From assembly GCA_023386135.1 (NCBI GenBank), contig JAEWKG010000129.1, positions 1 through 6,164 of the forward strand: 6,164 bases of DNA, read 5' to 3'. The position numbers and the translations under genes are program-made. Position 1 is the stretch's first letter; each line of letters begins with the position of its first letter. Shown here piece by piece: positions 1 to 5,628 of this stretch. Under the pieces are notes generated by a model that was not told the DNA's origin, did no database searches, and saw only the letters and a list, made by a program, of their open reading frames with translations. The stretch comes from Pseudomonadota bacterium. GTDB taxonomy: Bacteria > Pseudomonadota > Alphaproteobacteria > Sphingomonadales > Sphingomonadaceae.

Positions 1-973
1 GTGCGGGGGTATCATCGATATAGAGCGGCAGCTCGGCGAGACGCTGGCTGGCGAACGAAAGCTTCTGGAACTCGTCGCGGCTGAGCTTGCCCATGCGCAG
101 CGCCTCGCTGGAAATCTCGGCCTGCTCGGCAAGGATACGCGTTGCGAGCTGGTCCGCGCTCATTTCGAGGCTGAACAGCGCGACGCCGCCGCCGACCGAC
201 TCCTTGTCCGGAATCCCGTCGCGCCGGTCGCGCAAGAGCCTTTCGGCGCAGTTGAACGCGATGTTGGTCGCGAGCGACGACTTGCCCATGCCGGGTCGCC
301 CGGCGAGGATGATGAGGTCGGAATTGTGCAGGCCGCCGACCTTGTCGTTGACCGAGGCGAAGCCGGTGGTCTTGCCCGAGACGTGGCCGCCCGAACTGAT
401 CGCCTTTTCAATCATGCCCAGCGCCTTCTTCGTCGCCGTGCCGAAGCTGGCCGCCTCGGTCGCGCTCGCGGCGCCTTCGGCAACATCGAACAGGGCCGCT
501 TCAGCCGCTTCGATCTGCGCCATCGGCGCCACGCTTTCGCTGGTATCGAGCGCGCCTTCGACGAGGTTGCGCCCCACCGACACCAGCTCGCGCAGCAGGG
601 CGAGATCGTAGATCTGCTCCGCGAGTTCGCGCGGGGCGAGCAGGCCCTGACCGTCTGCGGTGAGGCGGGCGAGATAGGTGATTCCGCCCAGTTCCTTGAG
701 CGCCTCGTCGGCTTCGAAGTAGGGCTTCAGGGTCACCGGGGTGACCACCGCGTTGCGGTCCAGCAACGTGAGCACGCGCTCGTACACGCGCTGGTGCACG
801 GGCTCGAAGAAATGCTGCGGTCGCAGCGGGGTCGGCAGCTCCTCCAGCACGCGGTTGTCGATCAGCACCGCACCGAGGAAGGCCGCCTCTGCCTCGATAT
901 TGGCGGGGAGCGCGCGGACGGCAGGCGAATCGCTGGCGGGCGCGGGGCGCGCGAGAAGGTCGGTCTGGGCCAT
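1..973 (-). CDS. dnaB: Replicative DNA helicase DnaB, partial (C-terminus off the window)
   Basis: This is the hexameric 5'-3' helicase that unwinds DNA at the replication fork and recruits primase. The visible 324 residues cover the N-terminal DnaB domain (about residues 20-125, starting ALPANIEAEAAFLGAVL), the linker helix region, and the front half of the RecA-like ATPase domain. The Walker A motif GRPGMGKSS is at residues 225-233 and the DnaB signature FSLEMSADQL is at 267-276. DnaB proteins usually run about 450-500 residues, so roughly the last third, with Walker B and the DNA-binding loops, is missing only because the window ends. A short spacer between the Walker A helix and FSLEMS (about 246-265) resembles other alphaproteobacterial DnaB proteins. 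The ATG at 973 is chosen because the family's N-terminal homology begins soon after it. An in-frame GTG 45 nt upstream is possible but less likely. The gene is divergent from the UPF0262 gene. No intein or frameshift is visible. Confidence 0.97.
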   Translation of the reverse strand, partial: MAQTDLLARPAPASDSPAVRALPANIEAEAAFLGAVLIDNRVLEELPTPLRPQHFFEPVHQRVYERVLTLLDRNAVVTPVTLKPYFEADEALKELGGITYLARLTADGQGLLAPRELAEQIYDLALLRELVSVGRNLVEGALDTSESVAPMAQIEAAEAALFDVAEGAASATEAASFGTATKKALGMIEKAISSGGHVSGKTTGFASVNDKVGGLHNSDLIILAGRPGMGKSSLATNIAFNCAERLLRDRRDGIPDKESVGGGVALFSLEMSADQLATRILAEQAEISSEALRMGKLSRDEFQKLSFASQRLAELPLYIDDTPA

Positions 974-1107
974 GCGCGCTTCATGGTCGAAGCAGCGCGA
1001 ACGCGAAAGCCGCTTCACGGAACGAAGCGAGCATAGGCCTGTGGAAACCGGAAAACGGGCCGAAGCCCTTGCCGCATCCCCTTCGCATCTGCGAAAGCAT
1101 CATCCGC
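974..1107. promoter_or_regulatory. Divergent intergenic spacer between dnaB and the UPF0262 gene
   Basis: These 134 bases separate two divergent start codons, so promoters for both genes should lie here or just inside the genes; this is inferred from layout. No convincing -35/-10 pair could be read on either strand. On the minus strand, TATGCT (complement of 1030-1035) matches the -10 consensus at 4 of 6 positions but has no good -35 partner. The spacer also holds an imperfect hairpin (989-996 with 1009-1016), a DnaA-box-like 9-mer (1040-1048) and a 14-bp dyad (1082-1095). Confidence 0.4.
1082..1095. repeat. 14-bp inverted repeat just upstream of the UPF0262 start
   Basis: The sequence TTCGCATCTGCGAA has perfect 6-bp arms around a 2-base centre. 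It ends 12 nt before the ATG at 1108 and touches the only Shine-Dalgarno-like purine stretch (GCGAAAG, 1091-1097). It could be a small operator or a structure affecting ribosome access. A 6-bp dyad can arise by chance in G+C-rich DNA, so a function is only inferred. Confidence 0.35.
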
Positions 1108-1593
1108 ATGGCCGACTACAGGATCGCCAAGATCGCGCTCGACGAGGATACCATCCTCTGGCGCAACGCCGACGTCGAGCAGGAACGGCGGGTGGCGATC
1201 TATGACCTGATCGAAGAGAACACCTTCAAGCCGCATCGCGCGGTCGAGGCGGGTCATCATGGCCCCTACGAACTGACGCTGGCGGTGCACGAGGGGCGGC
1301 TGGTGCTCGGCATTCGCCAGAGCGGGATCGAGGAGCCGGTCGAGACGCTGATCCTCGGGCTCGCGCGGTTCCGCCGTCCGATCCGCGATTATTTCGCGAT
1401 CTGCGACAGCTATTACCAGGCGATCCGCAAGGCGACCCCGGCCGAGATCGAGACGATCGACATGGCCCGGCGCGCGATCCACAACGATGCCGCGGACCTG
1501 CTGCTCGAGCGGCTCGACGGCAAAGTCGAAACCGATCATCTCACCGCACGGCGCTTGTTCACCCTCATCTGCGTGCTCCATATCCGCGGCTGA
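1108..1593 (+). CDS. UPF0262 family protein
   Basis: This is a conserved protein of unknown function, 161 residues, the usual length for UPF0262 (about 155-160). Hallmarks match the family as I recall it: IAKIALDEDTI at residues 6-16, VEQERRVAIYDLIEEN at 23-38, a central GPYELTL at 52-58, FRRPIRDYFAICDSYYQAI at 88-106, the stretch around IDMARRAIHNDAADLL at 117-132, and the C-terminal block ARRLFTLICVLHIRG. It has no signal peptide or membrane segment, so it is probably cytoplasmic. The ATG at 1108 is preferred over a TTG 39 nt upstream because homology starts here and GAAAG lies 10 nt before it. In many alphaproteobacteria this gene sits near hisD; here it is divergent from dnaB and 24 nt upstream of a GH25-like gene on the same strand. 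That suggests co-transcription but gives no clear hint of function. Confidence 0.93.
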   Translation: MADYRIAKIALDEDTILWRNADVEQERRVAIYDLIEENTFKPHRAVEAGHHGPYELTLAVHEGRLVLGIRQSGIEEPVETLILGLARFRRPIRDYFAICDSYYQAIRKATPAEIETIDMARRAIHNDAADLLLERLDGKVETDHLTARRLFTLICVLHIRG

Positions 1594-1617
1594 CAGGGAA
1601 ACGGGCGGGCGCGATTC

Positions 1618-2316
1618 GTGGCAGGTAAGAAGAAACGCGGCATCGGCTGGCGCACGCGTGCGCTCGGCGCGGCGCTGCTGGTGTTATTGTTGGTGGTGGG
1701 CTGGGGCTGGTGGCGGCTGCAGCACTGGACGCCCGATGCGGCGAAATATCCCGACCAGGGCGCGGAGATCGGTGCCGCCGACGGCGCGGTGCGCTTCGAC
1801 ACGTTGAAGGCGCTGGGGGCGCGCTTCGTCTATCTCGACGCCAGCGATGGGACCCGGGCCCACGATTCCAGCTTCGCCGCCAACCTCGCCGCTGCGCGCG
1901 AGGCCGGGCTCAAGGTCGGCGCGGTGCACCGTTTCGATCCCTGCGCGATGGCGGACGGGCAGTCGGCGAACTTCGTAGTCGAGGTGCCGCGCGGGCGCGA
2001 CCTGTTACCGCCCGCGATCGCTCTCGACCGGACTGCCGACGATTGCCACGTCGGCGAAGCTGCGGTCGAGAGCGAGCTGATGACGCTGATCAACCAGATC
2101 GAGGCGCACGCCGGGCGCCCGGTGATCCTGCAGGTGTCGAAGGCGTTCGAGAGCCGCTACGGCCTCGCCAGCCGGATCGAGCGTAATTTGTGGGTCGTCG
2201 GCACCTTCCGCCGTCCGACCTACGCGGGGCGGCCATGGCTGATGTGGACCGCCAACCGCTCGCTTTCGACCGAGGCCGCGGACGCGCCGATCCGCTGGGT
2301 GGTGGTGCGGCCCTGA
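1618..2316 (+). CDS. Membrane-anchored GH25 (lysozyme-like) family protein, probably catalytically degenerate
   Basis: The protein has 232 residues and starts at a GTG. A basic N-terminus (KKKRGIGWRTR) is followed by one hydrophobic segment at about residues 15-34, which suggests a signal anchor with the rest in the periplasm. The remainder follows the GH25 muramidase layout: YPDQGAEIG (44-52), FDTLKALGARFVYLDASDG (60-78), FAANLAAAREAGLKVGAVHRF (86-106), SANFVVEVP (116-124), LPPAIALDRTADDC (130-143), then AGRPVILQVS and a closing WLMWTANRS. GH25 enzymes cleave peptidoglycan at MurNAc. The usual acids look lost: the Asp of DVS-x-x-QG is Glu50, and the D-x-E/D-L-E active-site pair reads Ala135 and Asp137. 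Two TTA leucine codons (1684 and 2005) are rare for this G+C level. The family call is good; muramidase activity is doubtful. It may act as a peptidoglycan-binding protein, which is inference. Confidence 0.8.
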   Translation: MAGKKKRGIGWRTRALGAALLVLLLVVGWGWWRLQHWTPDAAKYPDQGAEIGAADGAVRFDTLKALGARFVYLDASDGTRAHDSSFAANLAAAREAGLKVGAVHRFDPCAMADGQSANFVVEVPRGRDLLPPAIALDRTADDCHVGEAAVESELMTLINQIEAHAGRPVILQVSKAFESRYGLASRIERNLWVVGTFRRPTYAGRPWLMWTANRSLSTEAADAPIRWVVVRP

Positions 2317-2321
2317 CCTTG

Positions 2322-2360
2322 CGCTCATGCCGAGCGTCTATGCCCGGCAGGCAAACGGGC
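2322..2360 (+). other. Two short stem-loops in the gap before cdd
   Basis: The 81-base gap between the GH25-like gene and cdd contains two small hairpins. One has CGCTC/GAGCG arms (2322-2326 and 2332-2336) with a 5-base loop. The other has GCCCG/CGGGC arms (2342-2346 and 2356-2360) with a 9-base loop. Neither is followed by a T-run, so this is not a standard intrinsic terminator. The gap could hold a weak attenuator or simply an untranslated leader for cdd. No promoter was recognised. Confidence 0.2.
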
Positions 2361-2386
2361 TTCGACAACGGGCGCGCGAGCGGGCT

Positions 2387-2390
2387 AGGG
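2387..2390 (+). promoter_or_regulatory. Ribosome binding site of cdd
   Basis: AGGG ends 7 nt before the ATG at 2398. It favours that start over the ATG at 2391, which opens a reading frame closed after four codons. Confidence 0.6.
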
Positions 2391-2397
2391 ATGGGGC

Positions 2398-2802
2398 ATG
2401 AATGACGAGCACCTGATCGCTGCCGCGCGCAAAGCCGCCGCGCAATCCTACTCTCCCTATTCCAGTTTCCCCGTCGGCGCGGCGCTGCTGTTCGCCGACG
2501 GTAGCGTGGTGACCGGCACCAACATCGAGAACGCGAGCTACGGCCTCGGCCTGTGCGCGGAGACGGTCGCGGTGAGCAAGGCGATGGCGGACGGGGTGCG
2601 CGGCGGGCTCGTGAAGGTCGCGGTGACCGGGCCGGGCGAAGAGCCGATCACCCCATGCGGGCGGTGCCGGCAGGTGCTCAACGAACTGGCCTCGCTCGGC
2701 GGCACCGATCCAGAGATCCTGTGCGTCGGCCCTAGGGAGACGCACCGCGTGACCCTAAGCGCGCTGCTCCCTCGCGCCTTCGGCCCGGCGAGCCTGACGT
2801 GA
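2398..2802 (+). CDS. cdd: Cytidine deaminase (homotetrameric type)
   Basis: Cdd hydrolyses cytidine and deoxycytidine to uridine and deoxyuridine in pyrimidine salvage, in the cytoplasm. Its 134 residues match the short tetrameric class. The N-terminal YSPYSSFPVGAAL (18-30) is typical. The nucleoside-binding TNIENASYG is at 41-49. The zinc site is Cys53 with proton-shuttling Glu55 in LCAE, plus Cys87 and Cys90 in TPCGRCRQ (85-92). Two residues next to the metal differ from the common form: the Arg after CAE is Thr56, and the residue between the two later cysteines is Arg89, where Ala is usual. The C-terminal VTLSALLPRAFGPASL is normal. The gene overlaps the following LD-carboxypeptidase gene by 4 nt (GTGA), so their translation is probably coupled. 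All essential catalytic residues are present and the enzyme should be active. Confidence 0.97.
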   Translation: MNDEHLIAAARKAAAQSYSPYSSFPVGAALLFADGSVVTGTNIENASYGLGLCAETVAVSKAMADGVRGGLVKVAVTGPGEEPITPCGRCRQVLNELASLGGTDPEILCVGPRETHRVTLSALLPRAFGPASLT

Positions 2803-3815
2803 TCGATCGCCGGGGCGCGATCGGCGGGCTTGGCGCGCTCGCGGCGGCGGGGCTGGCGGCGAAGGCGGACGCGCGACCGCGGGTGAAGCCGCCGTTTCTC
2901 AACCCTGGCGACACGGTCGGCGTGGTCGCACCCGCCAGCGCGGTCGGTTCGGACGACGGGCTCGATCGTGCGGAGTGGTGGCTCAAGGGCATGGGCCTCG
3001 TGCCCAAGTTCGGGCCGCACGCGGGCGGCAGTTACGGATACCTCGCCGGCACCGACGAGGACCGCGCCGCCGACATCAACGCGATGTATCACGACCCAGA
3101 GGTCAAGGCGGTGTTCGCGGTGCGCGGCGGCTGGGGCGGCGCGCGCATCTTGCCGCTGCTCGACTGGGACGCGATCCGCGCGAACCCGAAGCTGTTCATC
3201 GGCTTCAGCGACGTGACCGCGATCCACCTCTCGTTCGCTGCGCGCGCGGGCTACGCCACCATCCACGGCGGCAACGCCACCAGCAGTTGGCCGAAGGAGG
3301 AGTGGGAGAGCCTGTGGCGCCTCGCCTTCGCGGGCGAGCGGGTGACCCTGGGCGGCGCGGAGCTTGAGTCGGCGGTCGGCCGTCCCGCGCGCACGATCCG
3401 CGGCGGCAAGGCGCGGGGGCGGCTGCTCGGCGGCAACCTCACCATCATCTCGACCCTGATGGGGACCGGCTGGCTGCCCGACCTCAGGGGCGCGGTGCTG
3501 TTCACCGAGGACGTCAACGAGGCCGAGTACCGCATCGACCGCATGTTCGCGCAGCTCAAGCTCGCGGGCGTGCTCGACGGCCTCGCGGGCATCGTGTTCG
3601 GCCAGTGCACCGAGTGCGCCACCACCGAGCCGGACTATCGCGGCTTCACTGTCGACCAGGTGATCGATCAGTACCTCACCCCGCTCGGCATTCCGGCGTT
3701 CACCGGCGCCGACATCGGCCACATACGCAACCAGCTCTGCCTGCCCTCAGGCGCGCCGGTCGAGATCGACGGTGACGCGCGCACGTTGCGGCTGCTGGAA
3801 CCGATCGTCGGCTAA
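2799..3815 (+). CDS. LD-carboxypeptidase, peptidase family S66, with a Tat-like signal
   Basis: Family S66 removes the terminal D-Ala from L,D-linked tetrapeptides of peptidoglycan during wall recycling. The 338 residues include VVAPAS near the start of the mature domain (42-47), AVRGGWGGARILPLLD (107-122), and the nucleophile motif GFSDVT with Ser137. The conserved LLGGNLTI is at 209-216, FTEDVNEAEYRIDRM (235-249) probably carries catalytic Glu237, and DIGHIRNQLCLPSGAPVEID (305-324) carries His308, so the Ser-Glu-His triad is complete. The first 25 residues, DRRGAIGG followed by an Ala/Leu/Gly-rich stretch ending ADA, look like a twin-arginine signal peptide cleaved after Ala25. That implies a periplasmic enzyme, whereas E. 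coli LdcA is cytoplasmic. The start is the GTG inside the cdd stop region (GTGA), with no better upstream choice. The stop interlocks with the convergent GST gene. Confidence 0.94.
   Translation: MIDRRGAIGGLGALAAAGLAAKADARPRVKPPFLNPGDTVGVVAPASAVGSDDGLDRAEWWLKGMGLVPKFGPHAGGSYGYLAGTDEDRAADINAMYHDPEVKAVFAVRGGWGGARILPLLDWDAIRANPKLFIGFSDVTAIHLSFAARAGYATIHGGNATSSWPKEEWESLWRLAFAGERVTLGGAELESAVGRPARTIRGGKARGRLLGGNLTIISTLMGTGWLPDLRGAVLFTEDVNEAEYRIDRMFAQLKLAGVLDGLAGIVFGQCTECATTEPDYRGFTVDQVIDQYLTPLGIPAFTGADIGHIRNQLCLPSGAPVEIDGDARTLRLLEPIVG
3812..3815. other. Interlocking convergent stop codons
   Basis: The four bases CTAA serve both strands. TAA (3813-3815) stops the plus-strand LD-carboxypeptidase, and TAG (complement of 3812-3814) stops the minus-strand GST. 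Neither side leaves a terminator hairpin between the genes, so transcripts from both operons probably extend into each other or end inside the opposite coding region. Confidence 0.9.
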
Positions 3816-4465
3816 GCGCCCTTCGCGGCGTCCTCAAACACCTTCCGCTGCGCCGCGAAAGCGCGCTGAAACGCAGGCCGCGCGCGGGCGCGGTCGCAAT
3901 AGGCGACGAGGTTCGGGAATTCGTCGATCAATTGGCCCTCGAGCCGCAACAGCACCTCGACCATCATCAGGTCGCCGGCGCTGAAATCGCCGTCGAGCCA
4001 TTCGGCATCGCCCAGCCGCGCCGACAGGTCGGCCAGTCGGGTGCGCAGCCGCTCATCGATGTCCTTGCGCCGCTCGGCGCCCCACGGCTTGTCGCTCTCG
4101 AAGTACTCGTTGACCTCGTGGTCGACGACCGGCTGCTCGATCGTTCCGACCGCGGCGAACATCCACGTGATCGCCCGCGCCCGTGCATCGGGATCGTCGG
4201 GCAGCAGCATGCCGGGGTGCATCTCCGCGATGTGCAGCACGATCGCGCCCGATTCGAACAGGACGAGATCGCCCTCTTCGTAAGTCGGGATCTGCCCGAA
4301 CGGCTGCAGCGCCTTGTGCGCCGGCTTCTTGAAATCTTTCCACGGCACCAGCCGGACTTCGTAGTCCTGCCCCGCCTCCTCCAGCGCCCACCGCACCCGC
4401 ATGTCGCGCGCCAGGCCCTGGCCCTTGTCGGGCGAGACGGCGAACGCGGTAATGGTGGGCTTCAC
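3812..4465 (-). CDS. Glutathione S-transferase family protein
   Basis: This is a cytoplasmic thiol transferase-fold protein of 217 residues, the normal GST length. The N-terminal thioredoxin-like domain (about 4-82) has the cis-proline motif FGQIPTY (56-62) and the glutathione gamma-glutamyl contact FESGAIVLHIAE (70-81), where Glu71 and Ser72 are expected to bind glutathione. The helical C-terminal domain contains WLDGDFSAGDLMMVEVLLRL, the N-capping box region typical of GSTs, and ends with FPNLVAYCDRARARPAFQRA. The catalytic residue near the N-terminus is not obvious; Ser11 is a candidate. The GTG at 4465 is chosen over an ATG 84 nt upstream because it follows AAGGA by 6 nt and the upstream extension would lie inside the M14 gene and look unlike a GST. 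It is the last gene of a three-gene minus-strand operon, 2 nt after the M14 stop. The substrate is unknown. Confidence 0.92.
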   Translation of the reverse strand: MKPTITAFAVSPDKGQGLARDMRVRWALEEAGQDYEVRLVPWKDFKKPAHKALQPFGQIPTYEEGDLVLFESGAIVLHIAEMHPGMLLPDDPDARARAITWMFAAVGTIEQPVVDHEVNEYFESDKPWGAERRKDIDERLRTRLADLSARLGDAEWLDGDFSAGDLMMVEVLLRLEGQLIDEFPNLVAYCDRARARPAFQRAFAAQRKVFEDAAKGA

Positions 4466-4467
4466 GG

Positions 4468-5628
4468 TCAGTCCTTCGCAGTCTCCAGCCACTCGAGCAG
4501 GCTGGCGAGGCAGTCGCGGGCGAGGAGCTTGCAGCGCTCCGGGCTCCACCCTTGCGCGGAGTCCGGGAGGTCGTCGTTGTCCTTGAATGGCATCTCCAGC
4601 GTCATCGCGCAGGCACCGAAGCGCTCGGCGAGCTGGTTTGTGCTCATCGACAGGTTGGCGGTGCCCGGCGCCGACTTGGCGTAGCCCTTGGCGGTCTGAA
4701 AGTCGGGCGTGCGGCGGGCGAGGATCTGCTCGAAGCGGTAGAACTTCGCGCCCAGCTCGTCGGTCCAGCTCGGAATGCCTTCGTAGCCGGCGAGGAAGTT
4801 GGCGGCGATCGCCTCGTCGCCGTGGACGTCCATCGCGAAATCGACCCCGGTTACGTCCATCGCGTTGCGGATCGCGAGCACCTCGGGGGACTTCTCCGGC
4901 GTCGGCTCATGCCATTCGCGGTTGAGATTGGTGCCGACCGCATTGGTGCGCAGGTGGCCGCGGCGGCTGCCGTCGGGATTGCAGTTGGGCACTACATGGA
5001 AGCTGCAAAGCTGGCGCAACCGGCGTGCAAGCGGGTCTGCGGGATCGGTCAGGCACTCGAGCGCGCCTTCCATCCACCATTCGGCCATCGATTCGCCCGG
5101 ATGCTGGCGGGCGTAGAGCCACACCTGCGTCTCGCCGTCGCCCATCTCGAGGCAATCGATCGCCTGCCCGTCGAGCGTCGTGCCGAGCGTGCGGCAGGAA
5201 ACGCCTTCGCTTGCCGCAGCCTCGGCGACGAGGTCGTGGTGCCGCTCCATCGAATAGGGCGCGAAGTAGGCGAACCAGGCGATGTCGCTCGCCGGCCTGT
5301 AGGTGATGGTCAGCGTGCCGCCATCGGCGTCCTTGTCGTAAGTCGTGTCGGCGCGGCCCCAGTAGTCGCGGTCTTCGCTGACGCAGGCGCGGTAACCGGG
5401 CCAGCCTTCGGGATAGGCCGAGGTGGCGAGGTCGACGATCTTGAGCGTCAGCTCGCGTCCCTTCGCGCCGACGACGCGAAAGTGGAACCACTGGCGGAAC
5501 TCGCTCATGTGGTCGCGCGGAATGGCGAGGCGCGCGGTGGCGCCGTCGACACTCAGGACTTCGATGTTACCGCTGTCGAATTGCGCGTCGATGCGGATGG
5601 CGGCGGAACTGGTTTCGGGTGCAATCAT
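4468..5628 (-). CDS. M14 cytosolic-type zinc carboxypeptidase (CCP/Nna1-like)
   Basis: This is a metallocarboxypeptidase of 386 residues, related to the cytosolic carboxypeptidases that trim glutamates from tubulin in eukaryotes. Bacterial members are widespread but their natural substrates are not settled. An N-terminal beta-rich domain (about 10-125) ends in FAYFAPYSMERHHDL (119-133), a CCP hallmark. The catalytic domain shows zinc ligands His176 and Glu179 in RQHPGES and His269 in MDVHGDEA, the substrate-binding VPNCNPDG (213-220) and NLNREW (234-239), and the catalytic glutamate Glu345 in TLEMPFKDN. All key residues are present, so it should be active. No signal peptide is seen, in line with a cytoplasmic site. 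The ATG at 5628 overlaps the stop of the upstream DUF4136-like gene (ATGA), and GST follows after 2 nt, so the three genes look like one coupled operon. Confidence 0.93.
   Translation of the reverse strand: MIAPETSSAAIRIDAQFDSGNIEVLSVDGATARLAIPRDHMSEFRQWFHFRVVGAKGRELTLKIVDLATSAYPEGWPGYRACVSEDRDYWGRADTTYDKDADGGTLTITYRPASDIAWFAYFAPYSMERHHDLVAEAAASEGVSCRTLGTTLDGQAIDCLEMGDGETQVWLYARQHPGESMAEWWMEGALECLTDPADPLARRLRQLCSFHVVPNCNPDGSRRGHLRTNAVGTNLNREWHEPTPEKSPEVLAIRNAMDVTGVDFAMDVHGDEAIAANFLAGYEGIPSWTDELGAKFYRFEQILARRTPDFQTAKGYAKSAPGTANLSMSTNQLAERFGACAMTLEMPFKDNDDLPDSAQGWSPERCKLLARDCLASLLEWLETAKD
4472..4476 (-). promoter_or_regulatory. Ribosome binding site of the GST gene, inside the M14 gene's 3' end
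   Basis: On the minus strand AAGGA lies within the last codons of the M14 carboxypeptidase, 6 nt before GTG at 4465. It fixes the GST start and points to translational coupling. Confidence 0.75.

Noticed and set aside
983..1034. A tiny minus-strand frame (ATG at 1034) upstream of dnaB as a possible leader peptide
   Set aside because: It is only 17 codons, has no clear ribosome site and no run of regulatory codons. Its stop overlapping another ATG is likely chance.
326..1036. A 236-codon plus-strand open frame opposite dnaB
   Set aside because: It is antisense to a clear DnaB helicase with Walker A and FSLEMS motifs, and its own product is Arg-rich and unrecognisable.
1027..1065. A sigma-70-like promoter for dnaB using TATGCT as -10
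   Set aside because: Only 4 of 6 bases match and there is no acceptable -35 at normal spacing, so it was not listed as a promoter.
2538..3722. A 394-codon open frame on the minus strand opposite cdd and the LD-carboxypeptidase
   Set aside because: Its translation is low-complexity, rich in Arg, Ala and Glu, and matches no family I know. Long antisense frames are common in G+C-rich genes, and both genes on the other strand are well recognised.
4466..4549. N-terminal extension of the GST gene to an ATG at 4549
   Set aside because: The extra residues are read from inside the end of the M14 gene, are Pro/Arg-rich and unlike a GST. The GTG at 4465 has a good AAGGA site.
3932..4684. A 250-codon plus-strand open frame opposite the GST and M14 genes
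   Set aside because: It is a codon-bias shadow of two clear genes, crosses their boundary, and has no recognisable domain.
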